From: Bremia lactucae
Taxonomy: Eukaryota; Oomycota; Peronosporomycetes; Peronosporales; Peronosporaceae
Assembly: GCF_004359215.1 (NCBI RefSeq)
Contig: NC_090619.1
Coordinates: forward strand, 3,187,151 to 3,226,063
Direction: 5' to 3'
DNA length: 38,913 bases
This document shows positions 20,829 to 29,405 of this stretch, piece after piece (within the stretch, counting starts at the first letter, position 1; each line of letters begins with the position of its first letter). The position numbers and the translations under genes are program-made. The notes beneath the pieces are model-generated. The model was not told the DNA's origin and made no database searches. It worked only from the letters and a program-made list of their open reading frames with translations.

Positions 20829-21383
20829 ATAACCACAACATGGCTACGGCAATGAGGATGAGCGAGCTAATCTTTATAGACATTTTTTAAGCAAGATGTC
20901 ATCTTGTAGTCTTGCTCTTAAAGCATCAACTGCCGAATTTGGCCATGTTAGACTCTAACATATAATTTGTGCTCAATATCTACGAGTGTGTGTCTTCGGA
21001 TCTTGTTTGAAAAGCTGCTGCGTTTTGGCAAGAGCTCCGCAGAGCCTATATTTCTTAAGGCGATAGATATTATGCTGCTGACAGACATTTCAAGGTTTGT
21101 GGGTGGCGGTGTTAAATTAATCGATTTTTTATTCTTAGCGTGGTATAGGGATCTTGGATTGAATTCCCATGGCACAAGACAGCTAAGGCAAAACAACAAG
21201 CTAATCATATCTGACAATGGATAATCCAATAACTCGTTTGGCATTTTAAATGAATCCTCTGCACCTCATCTGCATCAGCATCTTGCACATAATATGTAGC
21301 TACTTAAACGCATTGCACCATACAATTACAAGCTGGATTGCTATAGGCATAGCTGTTCTTATCTTCCTGTAGGCAGCCGCTTC
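20829..21383. other. Unassigned sequence between Gypsy A2 and the gap
   Basis: There is no repeat or family I recognise. A minus-strand frame from ATG 21244 to 20948 would give 98 residues without clear features, overlapping a plus frame of similar length. Neither is convincing. The element into which B and C inserted might continue in the adjoining gap. Confidence 0.4.
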
Positions 21384-21483
21384 NNNNNNNNNNNNNNNNN
21401 NNNNNNNNNNNNNNNNNNNNNNNNNNNNNNNNNNNNNNNNNNNNNNNNNNNNNNNNNNNNNNNNNNNNNNNNNNNNNNNNNNN
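21384..21483. other. Assembly gap (100 N)
   Basis: A run of exactly 100 N, the usual placeholder for unknown size. It removes the 5' LTR and primer site expected for element B. Confidence 0.95.
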
Positions 21484-21513
21484 AGTGATATAGAAAGGAG
21501 TGCGGTTGAACGA

Positions 21514-21740
21514 ATGAGTTCATCCGTAGGAAACGATGCAATCCTGGCATTACTGTCCAACTTAGACAGAGATGCCCTCCATTCAACCGTCGCCAAGTTC
21601 ATACAACATGAACTTGACGAGATGAAGGAAAAAGTAGCCTTGCTGAATCAGCAAGGCTCTCAACAGGCGGAACTGTTGAGATTACAACAGGTACAGACCC
21701 CTGTACCTGGGATGACGCAAACGCGTCGTCCCGAAACTCT
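21514..21740 (+). CDS. gag: Gag N-terminus of element B (partial)
   Basis: The ATG at 21514 opens a frame that runs into the gap, with ALHSTVAKFIQHELDEMKEK and NQQGSQQAELLRLQQ. This is a helical, possibly coiled-coil N-terminal region. The same sequence, inverted, occurs in element C at 26071-26247, where the remainder of gag is also visible. The frame is open and looks less decayed than C. The coding sequence 21594-21730 is tiled by five hairpins. Confidence 0.7.
21594..21730. repeat. Five consecutive hairpins in gag of element B
   Basis: CAAGTTCAT (21594-21602) / ATGAACTTG (21608-21616). AGCCTTGCTG (21636-21645) / CAGCAAGGCT (21649-21658). TCTCAACAG (21658-21666) / CTGTTGAGA (21673-21681). 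CAGGTACAG (21688-21696) / CTGTACCTG (21701-21709). GATGACGC (21711-21718) / GCGTCGTC (21723-21730), with one mismatch. The other four are perfect, with loops of 3-6 nt. In element C the first is kept and the second and third each carry a mismatch. Confidence 0.95.
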
Positions 21741-22633
21741 NNNNNNNNNNNNNNNNNNNNNNNNNNNNNNNNNNNNNNNNNNNNNNNNNNNNNNNNNNNN
21801 NNNNNNNNNNNNNNNNNNNNNNNNNNNNNNNNNNNNNNNNNNNNNNNNNNNNNNNNNNNNNNNNNNNNNNNNNNNNNNNNNNNNNNNNNNNNNNNNNNNN
21901 NNNNNNNNNNNNNNNNNNNNNNNNNNNNNNNNNNNNNNNNNNNNNNNNNNNNNNNNNNNNNNNNNNNNNNNNNNNNNNNNNNNNNNNNNNNNNNNNNNNN
22001 NNNNNNNNNNNNNNNNNNNNNNNNNNNNNNNNNNNNNNNNNNNNNNNNNNNNNNNNNNNNNNNNNNNNNNNNNNNNNNNNNNNNNNNNNNNNNNNNNNNN
22101 NNNNNNNNNNNNNNNNNNNNNNNNNNNNNNNNNNNNNNNNNNNNNNNNNNNNNNNNNNNNNNNNNNNNNNNNNNNNNNNNNNNNNNNNNNNNNNNNNNNN
22201 NNNNNNNNNNNNNNNNNNNNNNNNNNNNNNNNNNNNNNNNNNNNNNNNNNNNNNNNNNNNNNNNNNNNNNNNNNNNNNNNNNNNNNNNNNNNNNNNNNNN
22301 NNNNNNNNNNNNNNNNNNNNNNNNNNNNNNNNNNNNNNNNNNNNNNNNNNNNNNNNNNNNNNNNNNNNNNNNNNNNNNNNNNNNNNNNNNNNNNNNNNNN
22401 NNNNNNNNNNNNNNNNNNNNNNNNNNNNNNNNNNNNNNNNNNNNNNNNNNNNNNNNNNNNNNNNNNNNNNNNNNNNNNNNNNNNNNNNNNNNNNNNNNNN
22501 NNNNNNNNNNNNNNNNNNNNNNNNNNNNNNNNNNNNNNNNNNNNNNNNNNNNNNNNNNNNNNNNNNNNNNNNNNNNNNNNNNNNNNNNNNNNNNNNNNNN
22601 NNNNNNNNNNNNNNNNNNNNNNNNNNNNNNNNN
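21741..22633. other. Assembly gap (893 N)
   Basis: Unknown bases inside element B. Open frames crossing it have no meaning. The hairpin-rich sequence on both sides may be why assembly failed here. Confidence 0.95.
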
Positions 22634-23526
22634 TATTTTGCACCGGTTGGAGTTCTTTTCTCAAACTTAACACGATTCGCGTTAAGTTTTTGAAGCCAAG
22701 CTTCGCGTCCAATGTCTTTAACATTGCGAATGAACGCACTCCAAGCTTGCATAAGCGAGACTTTATCTCGCTTATTATTGCCACTAAACCATCGATGCTT
22801 TAGAAAAGCATCGAGATAGAAATCTTCCTCAGCGCGAAAGTTCTTCGCGCTGGGATCAAGGCCATGTAGCTTTGTCGCAATAAATAAAGGATATTTATTG
22901 TGTGGAGTAGTTTCTCCAGACAAGCTATTAATGAGCCTTTCTGGCAAAAGCCACGGCTTCTTTTCAGGGGCGAGATTAGACATTTTACTGTCATCACTCC
23001 CCTGAGTGGTACCCGCTGAGGTAGGGGTACCACGAGGACTTTTCTTACGATGGCTTACGCCACCGTCGTCACCTTGCACAGAAACACGTGCAGGTGATCG
23101 TATGGGAGACCGTACGAAAGATCGTACGGGCGATGAGGGATCATCCTCATCGTCGGAACCAAATAGACTGTTCACACGTCTATCGGAATGAGCCGTCTCA
23201 TTCGAAGGCTCATAATCAGCCGCCTGACGGGTATCAGGCGACTGTTCCATCCTCCCCGAGTCGGCCATTTCGTCCGACTCGCACTCATAATCGACCTCTA
23301 AAGAGGGGTCGTACTCACGTGGTGAATCACCACGTGCACTCGCAACACCAAGTGTTGTGCGAGTGGAAGACACTACGGTAGACGGAACGTCTACCGCAAG
23401 AGATAACAATGCGTCACCCGCGGCTGCACGAACCGCAGCCGAAGGTTCAACACTATCCTCACCCCGCATGAATTGTTCCTTCATGCGATGGAATTTAAAA
23501 TGATGGATCTGACCAATCAAAATCAT
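22634..23526 (-). CDS. Antisense ORF of element B (partial)
   Basis: The minus-strand frame from ATG 23526, about 80 bp inside the 3' LTR, stays open for at least 297 codons until the gap. An alternative GTG start lies at 23562. The N-terminal about 200 residues are low-complexity, rich in Ser, Asp, Glu and Arg (NSLFGSDDEDDPSSPVRSF, then RSPIRSP repeats). A folded-looking part follows: PEKKPWLLPERLINSLSGET, FRAEEDFYLDAFLKHRWFSG, and KVSLMQAWSAFIRNVKDIGR. I do not recognise the family. Position and composition parallel the antisense ORFs of family A. Expression would need a promoter firing inward from the 3' LTR. Confidence 0.65.
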
Positions 23527-23558
23527 TTTAAAAATTAAGTGGTCATTTAGCGACCACT
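22663..23558. repeat. Hairpin-saturated stretch in element B
   Basis: Perfect inverted repeats (arm length in bp): 22663-22671/22681-22689 (9); 22751-22760/22766-22775 (10); 22793-22801/22805-22813 (9); 22830-22838/22844-22852 (9); 23006-23014/23025-23033 (9); 23131-23138/23145-23152 (8); 23186-23192/23197-23203 (7); 23221-23227/23234-23240 (7); 23257-23264/23274-23281 (8); 23316-23324/23328-23336 (9); 23376-23384/23388-23396 (9); 23421-23427/23435-23441 (7); 23494-23504/23522-23532 (11); 23538-23544/23552-23558 (7). Shorter ones (5-6 bp) lie in between. Confidence 0.95.
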
Positions 23559-23590
23559 CCACCTAATGACATTCAGAGTGATTGTCGTTT

Positions 23591-23603
23591 AAGGGAGGGG
23601 TGA
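23591..23603 (+). promoter_or_regulatory. Polypurine tract of element B
   Basis: AAGGGAGGGGTGA lies directly before TGTAACGGGG. It resembles the tract of family A (GATGGGGGAGGG) and shows that the LTR at 23604 is a 3' LTR of a plus-strand element. The long minus-strand ORF is therefore antisense. Confidence 0.75.
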
Positions 23604-24051
23604 TGTAACGGGGTGTATCGTTACATGAAATTAACAATAAAAGATTGTTAATTAATATTATCCAAAAGGTAGATAATATTTGGAGGAAATTACTTTAAAT
23701 AGTAATTTCCTGAATTCTTATCCATAAATAGGTATAGACCATTATGTCTATTTATTCCGCAGACTAATCAGCTGTAGAAGTAATCAAAGAGAGTTACGAG
23801 ATAAGATAGATAAGAATTCATTTACATGTTTAGTATTAGTTTATAGTTAAGACAACATTTACAAAGATAGATTAACAAGACACTTAACTATATTAATACA
23901 GTTTTCATTTTACCCTTAAGTTAACTTGTCTTAAGGGAAGTCTTCCTCTGCACGTACAGTGTACGTTATTTAACGAGAGGCACCACTCACATCTGAAGCA
24001 GTGTGAAGTGGACTTGTACTGAAACAGTACAAGTCGCAGTGCCCCGTTACA
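23604..24051 (+). repeat. 3' LTR of element B (448 bp)
   Basis: It starts TGTAACGGGG and ends CCCCGTTACA, a 10-bp terminal inverted repeat that is longer than the usual TG...CA. The last about 130 bp contain the stem-loop array seen in other copies, for example CCCTTAAG / CTTAAGGG and CCACTCACA / TGTGAAGTGG (one bulge). Confidence 0.9.
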
Positions 24052-24273
24052 CCGTTCGTTCTCTGCATAAATTACCGCTTACCGAATATCGGTTACGTAA
24101 TCTTCCACTGTGACGAGTACGCAGATCTACTTGATTTTACCACCATGCAGATCTCTCAAGAACCGCTTAGGTTCTAGGGTTGGTAATTGAGGTATCTCCG
24201 AAGTTAACTTCGGAGGCGCATACAGATCAAGAGTATAAGCGCCTACTCTTGAACCGTTATTATCAAAGTTTTT

Positions 24274-25184
24274 TTATGTCTCGGTTTCTTCCTGGGATAT
24301 ATCCACAGGCTGCCGAGGGATTAATTTCTCGGAATTCTGAATTCTAGTCACTTCAACATTAACTATTTGAGGAGATTTCTCCTCAAGTACGTGGGGCCTT
24401 ATTCCCTCAACGTCTTCCGAGTGTGATTGCGCTATCACAGTCGGGTCCTCTACGGTCGACTCTCTACTCGACCTAGGATCATCGTGTTGTCCCTTTGAAG
24501 CAACCGGTATTTTCTTTGAATGTCGCCCGCTAGGCGTACATTTGTGTCTCAATCCGCTCGACTAATTCGAGTGGTGGACCTTCGGCGCTGCCTGTACATT
24601 AGCACTGCCGACGGCAGCTGACTCCACAGGGCGATTCGTAATCACACTGTGATCTTGTGCAGTTGTACTAACGACTGTTCCACAAGTGAGGCCATCGCAC
24701 TCACTCGTAGTACATCCACACGCTTGTAGACGCTCCAATACGTTCATCCGATGGCCATCCGATGAACAAGTGGCAGGTATCTGTACGGATCGATGCTGCC
24801 AGCTGATTCTTGGCTCATATTTTCTGAGCCAAGGTAAACCTAGGATGACATCAGATTTATCATCCAAATTCCGTACGATGAAATCATCATCGTACTGAAA
24901 ATATTTAAGATGTAGTGAAATTTCACTACGCGTTTCATTACTGTTATCGATGCGCCTGTCGCTAGACGCACCGTCATCCTCGTTGGAGGGATGTCGCGCT
25001 CAACATATTTGAGCCTACGACCCTCTAGCGACTGGCGACGAATAAAGTTTTTCGACGCTCCATAGTCCACTAGTGCTCTAAGTGACAAATCATTTGTCAC
25101 TTTCAACTTAAAGGTGATGAGGTATCCCTCATCACCAGGTGCAGAGACACATAATGATTGTGTGGCTGGAGCAATTTTAGTCAA
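24274..25184 (-). pseudogene. Protease and following linker of element C
   Basis: The minus frame 25184-24840 has a retropepsin site in which the usual DSG/DTG is DYG (ALVDYGASKNFIRRQ), a doubtful active site. The frame 24867-24562 gives DVILGLPWLRKYEP, the distal protease motif, followed by a polar linker that continues to 24274 after a stop. The sequence 24273-24052 still reads as the start of the segment leading to RT (PPKLTSEIPQLPTLEPKRFL), then is cut by the B insertion. Confidence 0.7.
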
Positions 25185-25436
25185 GAGTTTTGCAAATTCT
25201 ATTAAGGTTGCAGGATCAGTAGGGCGTTGCGCCCCTACTGACCGACCATTTTTTGGCGGTCCAACTCGCTGTTGCGATCTCGCAACAACGTCGGACTCAC
25301 GACCGTTGCCCTTTCTGGCATTTGGTCCATAAGTACGTTCAGTACCCCTCGGTACTGGGCATGGAGCACTACACTCATGAGCGTAGTGTCTTAACTTTTA
25401 AAAGCGATTGCATTTCTGCAATCGCTTAATGTTCGA

Positions 25437-26009
25437 TTAGCGAGGTCTCTCGCTTTCGACGTAAGAGAGGTTCATGGGCTCTGGACCACCTAACTCGTGT
25501 CGTCTTGGAGGACGATACGATGACGAACTAGCTTGAGCCTGTCTCAAGCTAAAGTCCTCCTGTTCCGGATATTGCTTCTTCAGCGTATTCAGTTCCAAGC
25601 GGAATAGGTGGGTCTTTACGGGACCATCCGTAAGACCTTGCATGAACACCGAAATCTACATGTGTTCATGAACTGGATTGTTCGTGATACTACTCGCTAA
25701 GAGTCGTATGTGCTGGGCATAAGCGTGAACATCACGCTTGCCTTGCCTGATTTTCAGAAGCTCTGATCGAGCTCTGAACTCAGCCCTAGGCGGTTCAAAC
25801 GCTTGTTTGATCCGGGCTGTAAAAGCCTCTAGCGACCGAAAGACATGTGGGTCGCGCAACTTAAGGCCCAATGCCCAAGTTTTGGCACAAACTGCCAAAT
25901 TTGACTGAGCAAATTCGACTTGCATTTGCTCGTCGACGATATGACGAGCCCTTATGGCATCGTCCAACTCGACAAAGCATATAAAAAGGGTGCCTTCTTC
26001 GAACCCCAA
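25437..26009 (-). pseudogene. gag: Gag capsid of element C
   Basis: Minus frames 26009-25656 and 25649-25437 read a Ty3/Gypsy capsid: RHIVDEQMQVEFAQSNLA, FEPPRAEFRARSELLKIRQG, then DGPVKTHLFRLELNTLKKQY and a PEPMNL-like linker. A stop lies between the two frames. Beyond 25437 the zinc knuckle is damaged: the second Cys reads Phe and a stop lies inside the motif (LRHYAHEC remains). Confidence 0.75.
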
Positions 26010-26070
26010 TACTTAAAGATGTCAATCTTTAAGGTTTCGGGATGACGCGTGTGCGTCATCTCAGGTACAT

Positions 26071-26247
26071 GGGTGGAAATGATGCCATTTTGGCCATACC
26101 GTCCGGTTTGAACAGAGATGCCCTCCATTCAACCATCGCCAAGTTCATACAACATGAACTTGATGAGGCGAAGGAGAAGGCAGTCTTGCTTAATCAGCAA
26201 GGCTCTCAACGGGCAGAACTGTTGAGGTTACAACAGGTACAGACTAC
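26071..26247 (+). pseudogene. Inverted gag N-terminal segment of element C
   Basis: This piece reads plus (GGNDAILAIPSGLNRDALHS, then TIAKFIQHELDEAKEKA), matching element B gag, while the rest of element C gag reads minus. The flanks 26248-26302 (minus AATGAGT...) and 26041-26070 are in the expected minus order, so only about 177 bp were flipped. One breakpoint falls at the GTACCTG/CAGGTAC inverted repeat. Confidence 0.8.
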
Positions 26248-26379
26248 GGTCAAACTCATTCGTTCGACCACACTCCTTTCTATATCACTAAGAAAGGAGT
26301 AGTTATCACGCGAATCGGAATGCGTCTTTCCATTATCATCTAAAATGTCCATGTTAGATGATAGAACTGTGATTCTTGA

Positions 26380-26402
26380 ACGGACTACAATTTGCTATCA
26401 GG
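26380..26402 (-). promoter_or_regulatory. Primer-binding site of element C
   Basis: Directly inside the LTR, the minus strand reads CCTGATAGCAAATTGTAGTC. It aligns with CCTGGTAGCAC...GTAGTC at 425 (minus) and with the family-A primer sites. This fixes the minus orientation of element C. Confidence 0.6.
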
Positions 26403-26839
26403 TGTAACGGGACACTGCTGACTTGTACTGCTTCAGTACATGTCTATGTCGCGCTGCTTCAGTGCGAGTGGTGCCACACGTCACTTCACGTACACTAGTA
26501 CGTGCAAAGGAAGGCTCTCTTTAAAACGTTTGCTTTAAAGATGGTTAAAAGTGAACTGTTATTAATATAATTAAGTTCTTCTGTTTCTATCTATTTAATA
26601 CTAACTTAACTATTTTTAATTATACAAAACATGTAATTACGTCTTATCTGTCTCTCTCTTCGCGCGCGTCCAGTGCTCACTAGAACGCGAAGCAAAATGA
26701 CCTTTATCTACCAATGGGTAAGCTTCTCCGAATATTACTATGTAAAGTAATATTCCCCAAATATGATCTACCTTTTAGATAATTTATTAATCAACAGCGT
26801 TTTAAGCGTTAAATTTATGCAACGATACACCCCATTACA
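26403..26839 (-). repeat. 5' LTR of element C (437 bp)
   Basis: On the minus strand it starts TGTAATGGGG and ends GTCCCGTTACA. It is family B by sequence, with mutated hairpins (for example one mismatch in GACTTGTACTG / CAGTACATGTC). The flank beyond 26839 is unrelated. Confidence 0.85.
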
Positions 26840-27225
26840 AAGCACGTACTATTTGATGGATATGTCGAGTGAAGAAGAAGGAATCTTTCGCGCCCCGCGT
26901 GAAGTCTTCTGCGCTACCCGTGAGAGGAAAACTCACTTGAGGGATCTCGATGGAGAAGCGAATGAGTTCGATCATAGGTAGAATGCCACCGGGTGATTAT
27001 GTCCATTGTGAAATTAGTACAAAAAGCCACCAACGCACTTTTGAAAACGATAGTCGCTGTGAAAGCATTTCTGTTGGTCGACCACTTGAGATTAACGGAA
27101 GTTTTTATCCTCGGATTGTGCAGAAAACCCAGGTGAAGATGATTTGTTGAGAAAAGACGTAACCTACGTAGCAGGTAAATAGCTACAAAAGATACTTATT
27201 CTTTTAACTAACATCATTACATTCA
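26840..27225. other. Unassigned sequence and probable Copia LTR end
   Basis: A short frame from ATG 26856 to 26981 and another from about 26950 to 27150 encode unrecognised peptides. The last about 80 bp (27144-27225, from TGTTGAG to ATTCA) sit just before a Copia primer-binding site and may be the remaining end of the Copia 5' LTR. Confidence 0.35.
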
Positions 27226-27227
27226 AA

Positions 27228-27240
27228 AGGTTATGAGCCC
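27228..27240 (+). promoter_or_regulatory. Copia primer-binding site of half-tRNA-iMet type
   Basis: AGGTTATGAGCCC is complementary to the anticodon arm of initiator tRNA-Met (GGGCUCAUAACC). Drosophila copia primes from this internal region of the tRNA rather than its 3' end. The site precedes the gag ATG at 27249 by a few bases. Confidence 0.65.
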
Positions 27241-27248
27241 AATAAACA

Positions 27249-28280
27249 ATGCCGCCCGCGCGGTGGACCCCACCTCGGGGGCCTAAGACAGATGCTGGTC
27301 GCGATAGGGCCGGCAGTCTGCATGGTGAAGACGAAGAAGTCAAGGCACCGGTGGTGCCACGGAACACGAGAGAAAACCTGGTGGACCTGATGACGGGACA
27401 AGCGGAGCGAATGGCTAAGCTAGAGGCGTCACAAGAGGCCAAAGAACAGACGATGGATGGAGAGTCCAGCGAGTTTGGGTCGGCAATCGGGCAGGGATAG
27501 CATATGGAACGGCGTGCTCTTGATGTGACACTGTCAATAGCTAGGTCTCCATGCTTGTCGCCAGGAATATACTTTGGGGTTAACCAAGTTGGGTATGGAA
27601 GGGCGGCTGAACATGTCGAGATGCTCAGGGGCCGCATCTGGAGCTACCGCAGCACTATATGCCGCCTCTAGTGTACCAGCAGCGGGAGCCGGAGAACAGC
27701 CGTCGTATGCGAGGGTGCCTGACGCAAGACAGCGCAAGCTGAACATCCGTCACTTCGATGTAAAGAATCTTTACCAAGGTTTGGGAGCAGTTTCTTGTCC
27801 TGTGGGAGAAAAGGCTGCTCGAGAATTCTCTTTTCTGAGAGAGCGAGTGGATTTTCTTGGAGTGAGGATGTCAAGATTTACGTTCTTGGACACGATCTTG
27901 CTAGAATGGCTGAGAGTTACTACAGTCTTTAAGCTGAAAATTGGTGTCAGGAGCAGCCGAAATTGGAGCATGCTATGCAAAGGCTGCTTAATACGTTCAC
28001 AACAAGGACAGCTCCAGCGCAAAGCATGAAACAGTTTACTGCCACCATGAGCCCCAAGCGCAGCTGGACTGAATATTATTTGTATCTGGTTGCAATAAGT
28101 GAGGCATGCGGTGAGGCAGACAATTTAGTTTAAGACAACATTGTTCATTATGCCGATCCATCGATGAGAGTGTCGATGTTGATGCGGTTAACCTGACAAG
28201 AATCGACTATTTGCATCAAGCAGAGGAATTGGCACATTTGGCGCAGTCGACGGAGATTTAGCTGCGGGAAAGCATCTCGG
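27249..28280 (+). pseudogene. Copia Gag
   Basis: The N-terminal frame 27249-27500 contains RENLVDLMTGQAERMAKLEA. Later pieces in shifted frames read QRKLNIRHFDVKNLYQGLGA, FLDTILLEWLR and YLHQAEELAHLAQSTE, all matching oomycete Copia gag. At least four frame changes occur. Confidence 0.65.
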
Positions 28281-28290
28281 AAAAGACGTC

Positions 28291-28623
28291 GTGAATAACG
28301 TCCGACACGTTCGGGAAAAAGCGCAATACGTGCGCAAGGATGTGCGAAAGTGTTACAGTTGTGGAAAGCCTGGGCACATTAAGTCTGCGTGTCCAGAAAC
28401 CAAGGTATTAAGAGGATCAAGCGATGACGCGGATTTTGTGCTCGCAGTGGATGACAAGAGCGCTTGTCAAGAATATTGGATACTGGAGAGCGGCTCTAGC
28501 CGTCATTTAGTGAATGACAAGCGGATGTTGGAGAACCCAAAGGATTTTAAAAGTGAGTGCATTGCAGCTGACGGTGGTTTCCTGCACATTACGAAGCTTG
28601 GAGGTGTCATACGACGACTGTAA
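28291..28623 (+). pseudogene. Copia zinc knuckle and protease
   Basis: CYSCGKPGHIKSACPE is a canonical CX2CX4HX4C knuckle. It is followed by YWILESGSSRHLVND, the Copia protease site, where the catalytic Asp of DSGSSRH is Glu (ESGSSRH). That would inactivate it. The frame ends at 28623. Confidence 0.8.
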
Positions 28624-28814
28624 AAACTTCTGGACATTCAATTTGCCGAAAACCTCGAAAGAACATTTACGGCATATTGGGGGGTAAAGGGTTCGAAATA
28701 GCCTTCATGGGTTCCCACAGAGTGGTCGCAAATATTGACATTGGCATGGCTATTTGACGTGGAGAAGATTAGTAATATGCAAAGTGTACGGTCTTAAGGC
28801 TGCAAACGCGTCCG

Positions 28815-29110
28815 GCGGGTGATGCGGCTGAATATGCGGCCCATATACTTAATCGAAGTCCAACTGCAGCGAATTCTGGACGACAGTCATCTTTGTAGAT
28901 GTTGACAGACAAGGTACATACCTTGGGCGACAGTGTGATCTTTTAGTCATGCACAAGGACGCTAAGCCCAAGTCTTTGGGCGCGCGCAGTAAATGAGGCC
29001 TGAATATAGATAAAGTGACAAAATTAAAATATATCGGGTCTATATACCAGGTGACAAGATCGTGGTGGTGACTCACACTAAGAATATTGAGACGCTCAAT
29101 AAGCTAAAAA
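28815..29110 (+). pseudogene. Copia integrase C-terminal remnant
   Basis: The plus strand reads AAEYAAHILNRSPTAANSGR near 28825-28880, the conserved end of the Copia integrase core. DPKAKSLGAR-like and VVVVTHTKNIETLN-like pieces follow in other frames. A direct repeat TGAGACGCTCAATAAG at 29088-29103 and 29114-29129 lies at the end. The zinc and catalytic parts (28624-28800) are unrecognisable. Confidence 0.6.
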
Positions 29111-29405
29111 TTCTGAGACGCTCAATAAGGAGAAGAATAAAAAAATTCGTCGAGCACACTTGCAAGAAAATGTTGAAGGTTTTCGCGAAGGATCAGAACT
29201 AAAAATAACGAAAAAAGCAACTGGTCAATTTTAAGCGCGCAAACAACACACGAGTAACAAGTGGCTGAACGCAAGATGCTCACGTGACAAGATCGGCGGC
29301 CAATAAGACGCGCGACATTAACGATGAGCAAATATTGGAGGATGTTCCGGATGTGGGAACAGTATCCGCGAGAGAGACCCAGGCACAATGGTCAAGCCCT
29401 GAAAA

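Larger units (their letters stand above)
21484..24051 (+). mobile_element. Gypsy element B (plus strand), gap-broken
   Basis: It contains the gag N-terminus (21514-21740), an 893-N gap, a long antisense ORF (23526 to 22634), a polypurine tract (23591-23603) and a complete 3' LTR (23604-24051). The polypurine tract fixes plus orientation. No pol is visible, so it is either a short non-autonomous derivative or pol lies in the gap. The LTR joins, at 24052, the interior of the minus-strand element C, so B inserted into C. Nearly all visible sequence is made of consecutive perfect hairpins. Confidence 0.8.
24196..26060. repeat. Hairpin-rich coding region of element C
   Basis: Examples of perfect inverted repeats: the 20-bp palindrome CTCCGAAGTTAACTTCGGAG (24196-24215); 24227-24235/24244-24252 (9 bp); 25340-25346/25351-25357 (7); 25402-25412/25417-25427 (11); 25439-25444/25449-25454 (6); 25529-25537/25543-25551 (9); 25641-25649/25662-25670 (9); 25721-25728/25732-25739 (8); 25881-25887/25893-25899 (7); 25907-25914/25924-25931 (8); 25928-25934/25943-25949 (7); 26012-26020/26025-26033 (9); 26041-26048/26053-26060 (8). 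Several others have one bulge or mismatch, as expected of decay. Confidence 0.95.
24052..26839 (-). mobile_element. Gypsy element C (minus strand), truncated by B
   Basis: On the minus strand: 5' LTR (26839-26403), primer site, leader, gag with an inverted N-terminal piece, zinc-knuckle remnant, protease and post-protease linker, then a sudden stop at 24052 where the LTR of element B begins. RT, RNase H and integrase are absent from the window. Its LTR belongs to the same family as B. Many frames are broken, so C is the older element and B inserted into it. Confidence 0.8.

Noticed and set aside
21514..22803. Open frames of 374-626 codons spanning 21514-23562 on both strands
   Set aside because: They cross 893 unknown bases. 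Only the parts outside the gap were interpreted.
23088..23152. Short repeated units (CGTACG and GATCGTA motifs) as a CRISPR-like or satellite array
   Set aside because: The repeats are few and are explained by adjacent hairpins in a coding region. There is no regular spacer structure.
23604..26839. The two inverted LTRs as terminal inverted repeats of a DNA transposon
   Set aside because: Polypurine tract, primer site, Gag and protease show LTR retrotransposons. The inverted arrangement comes from nesting of B in C.
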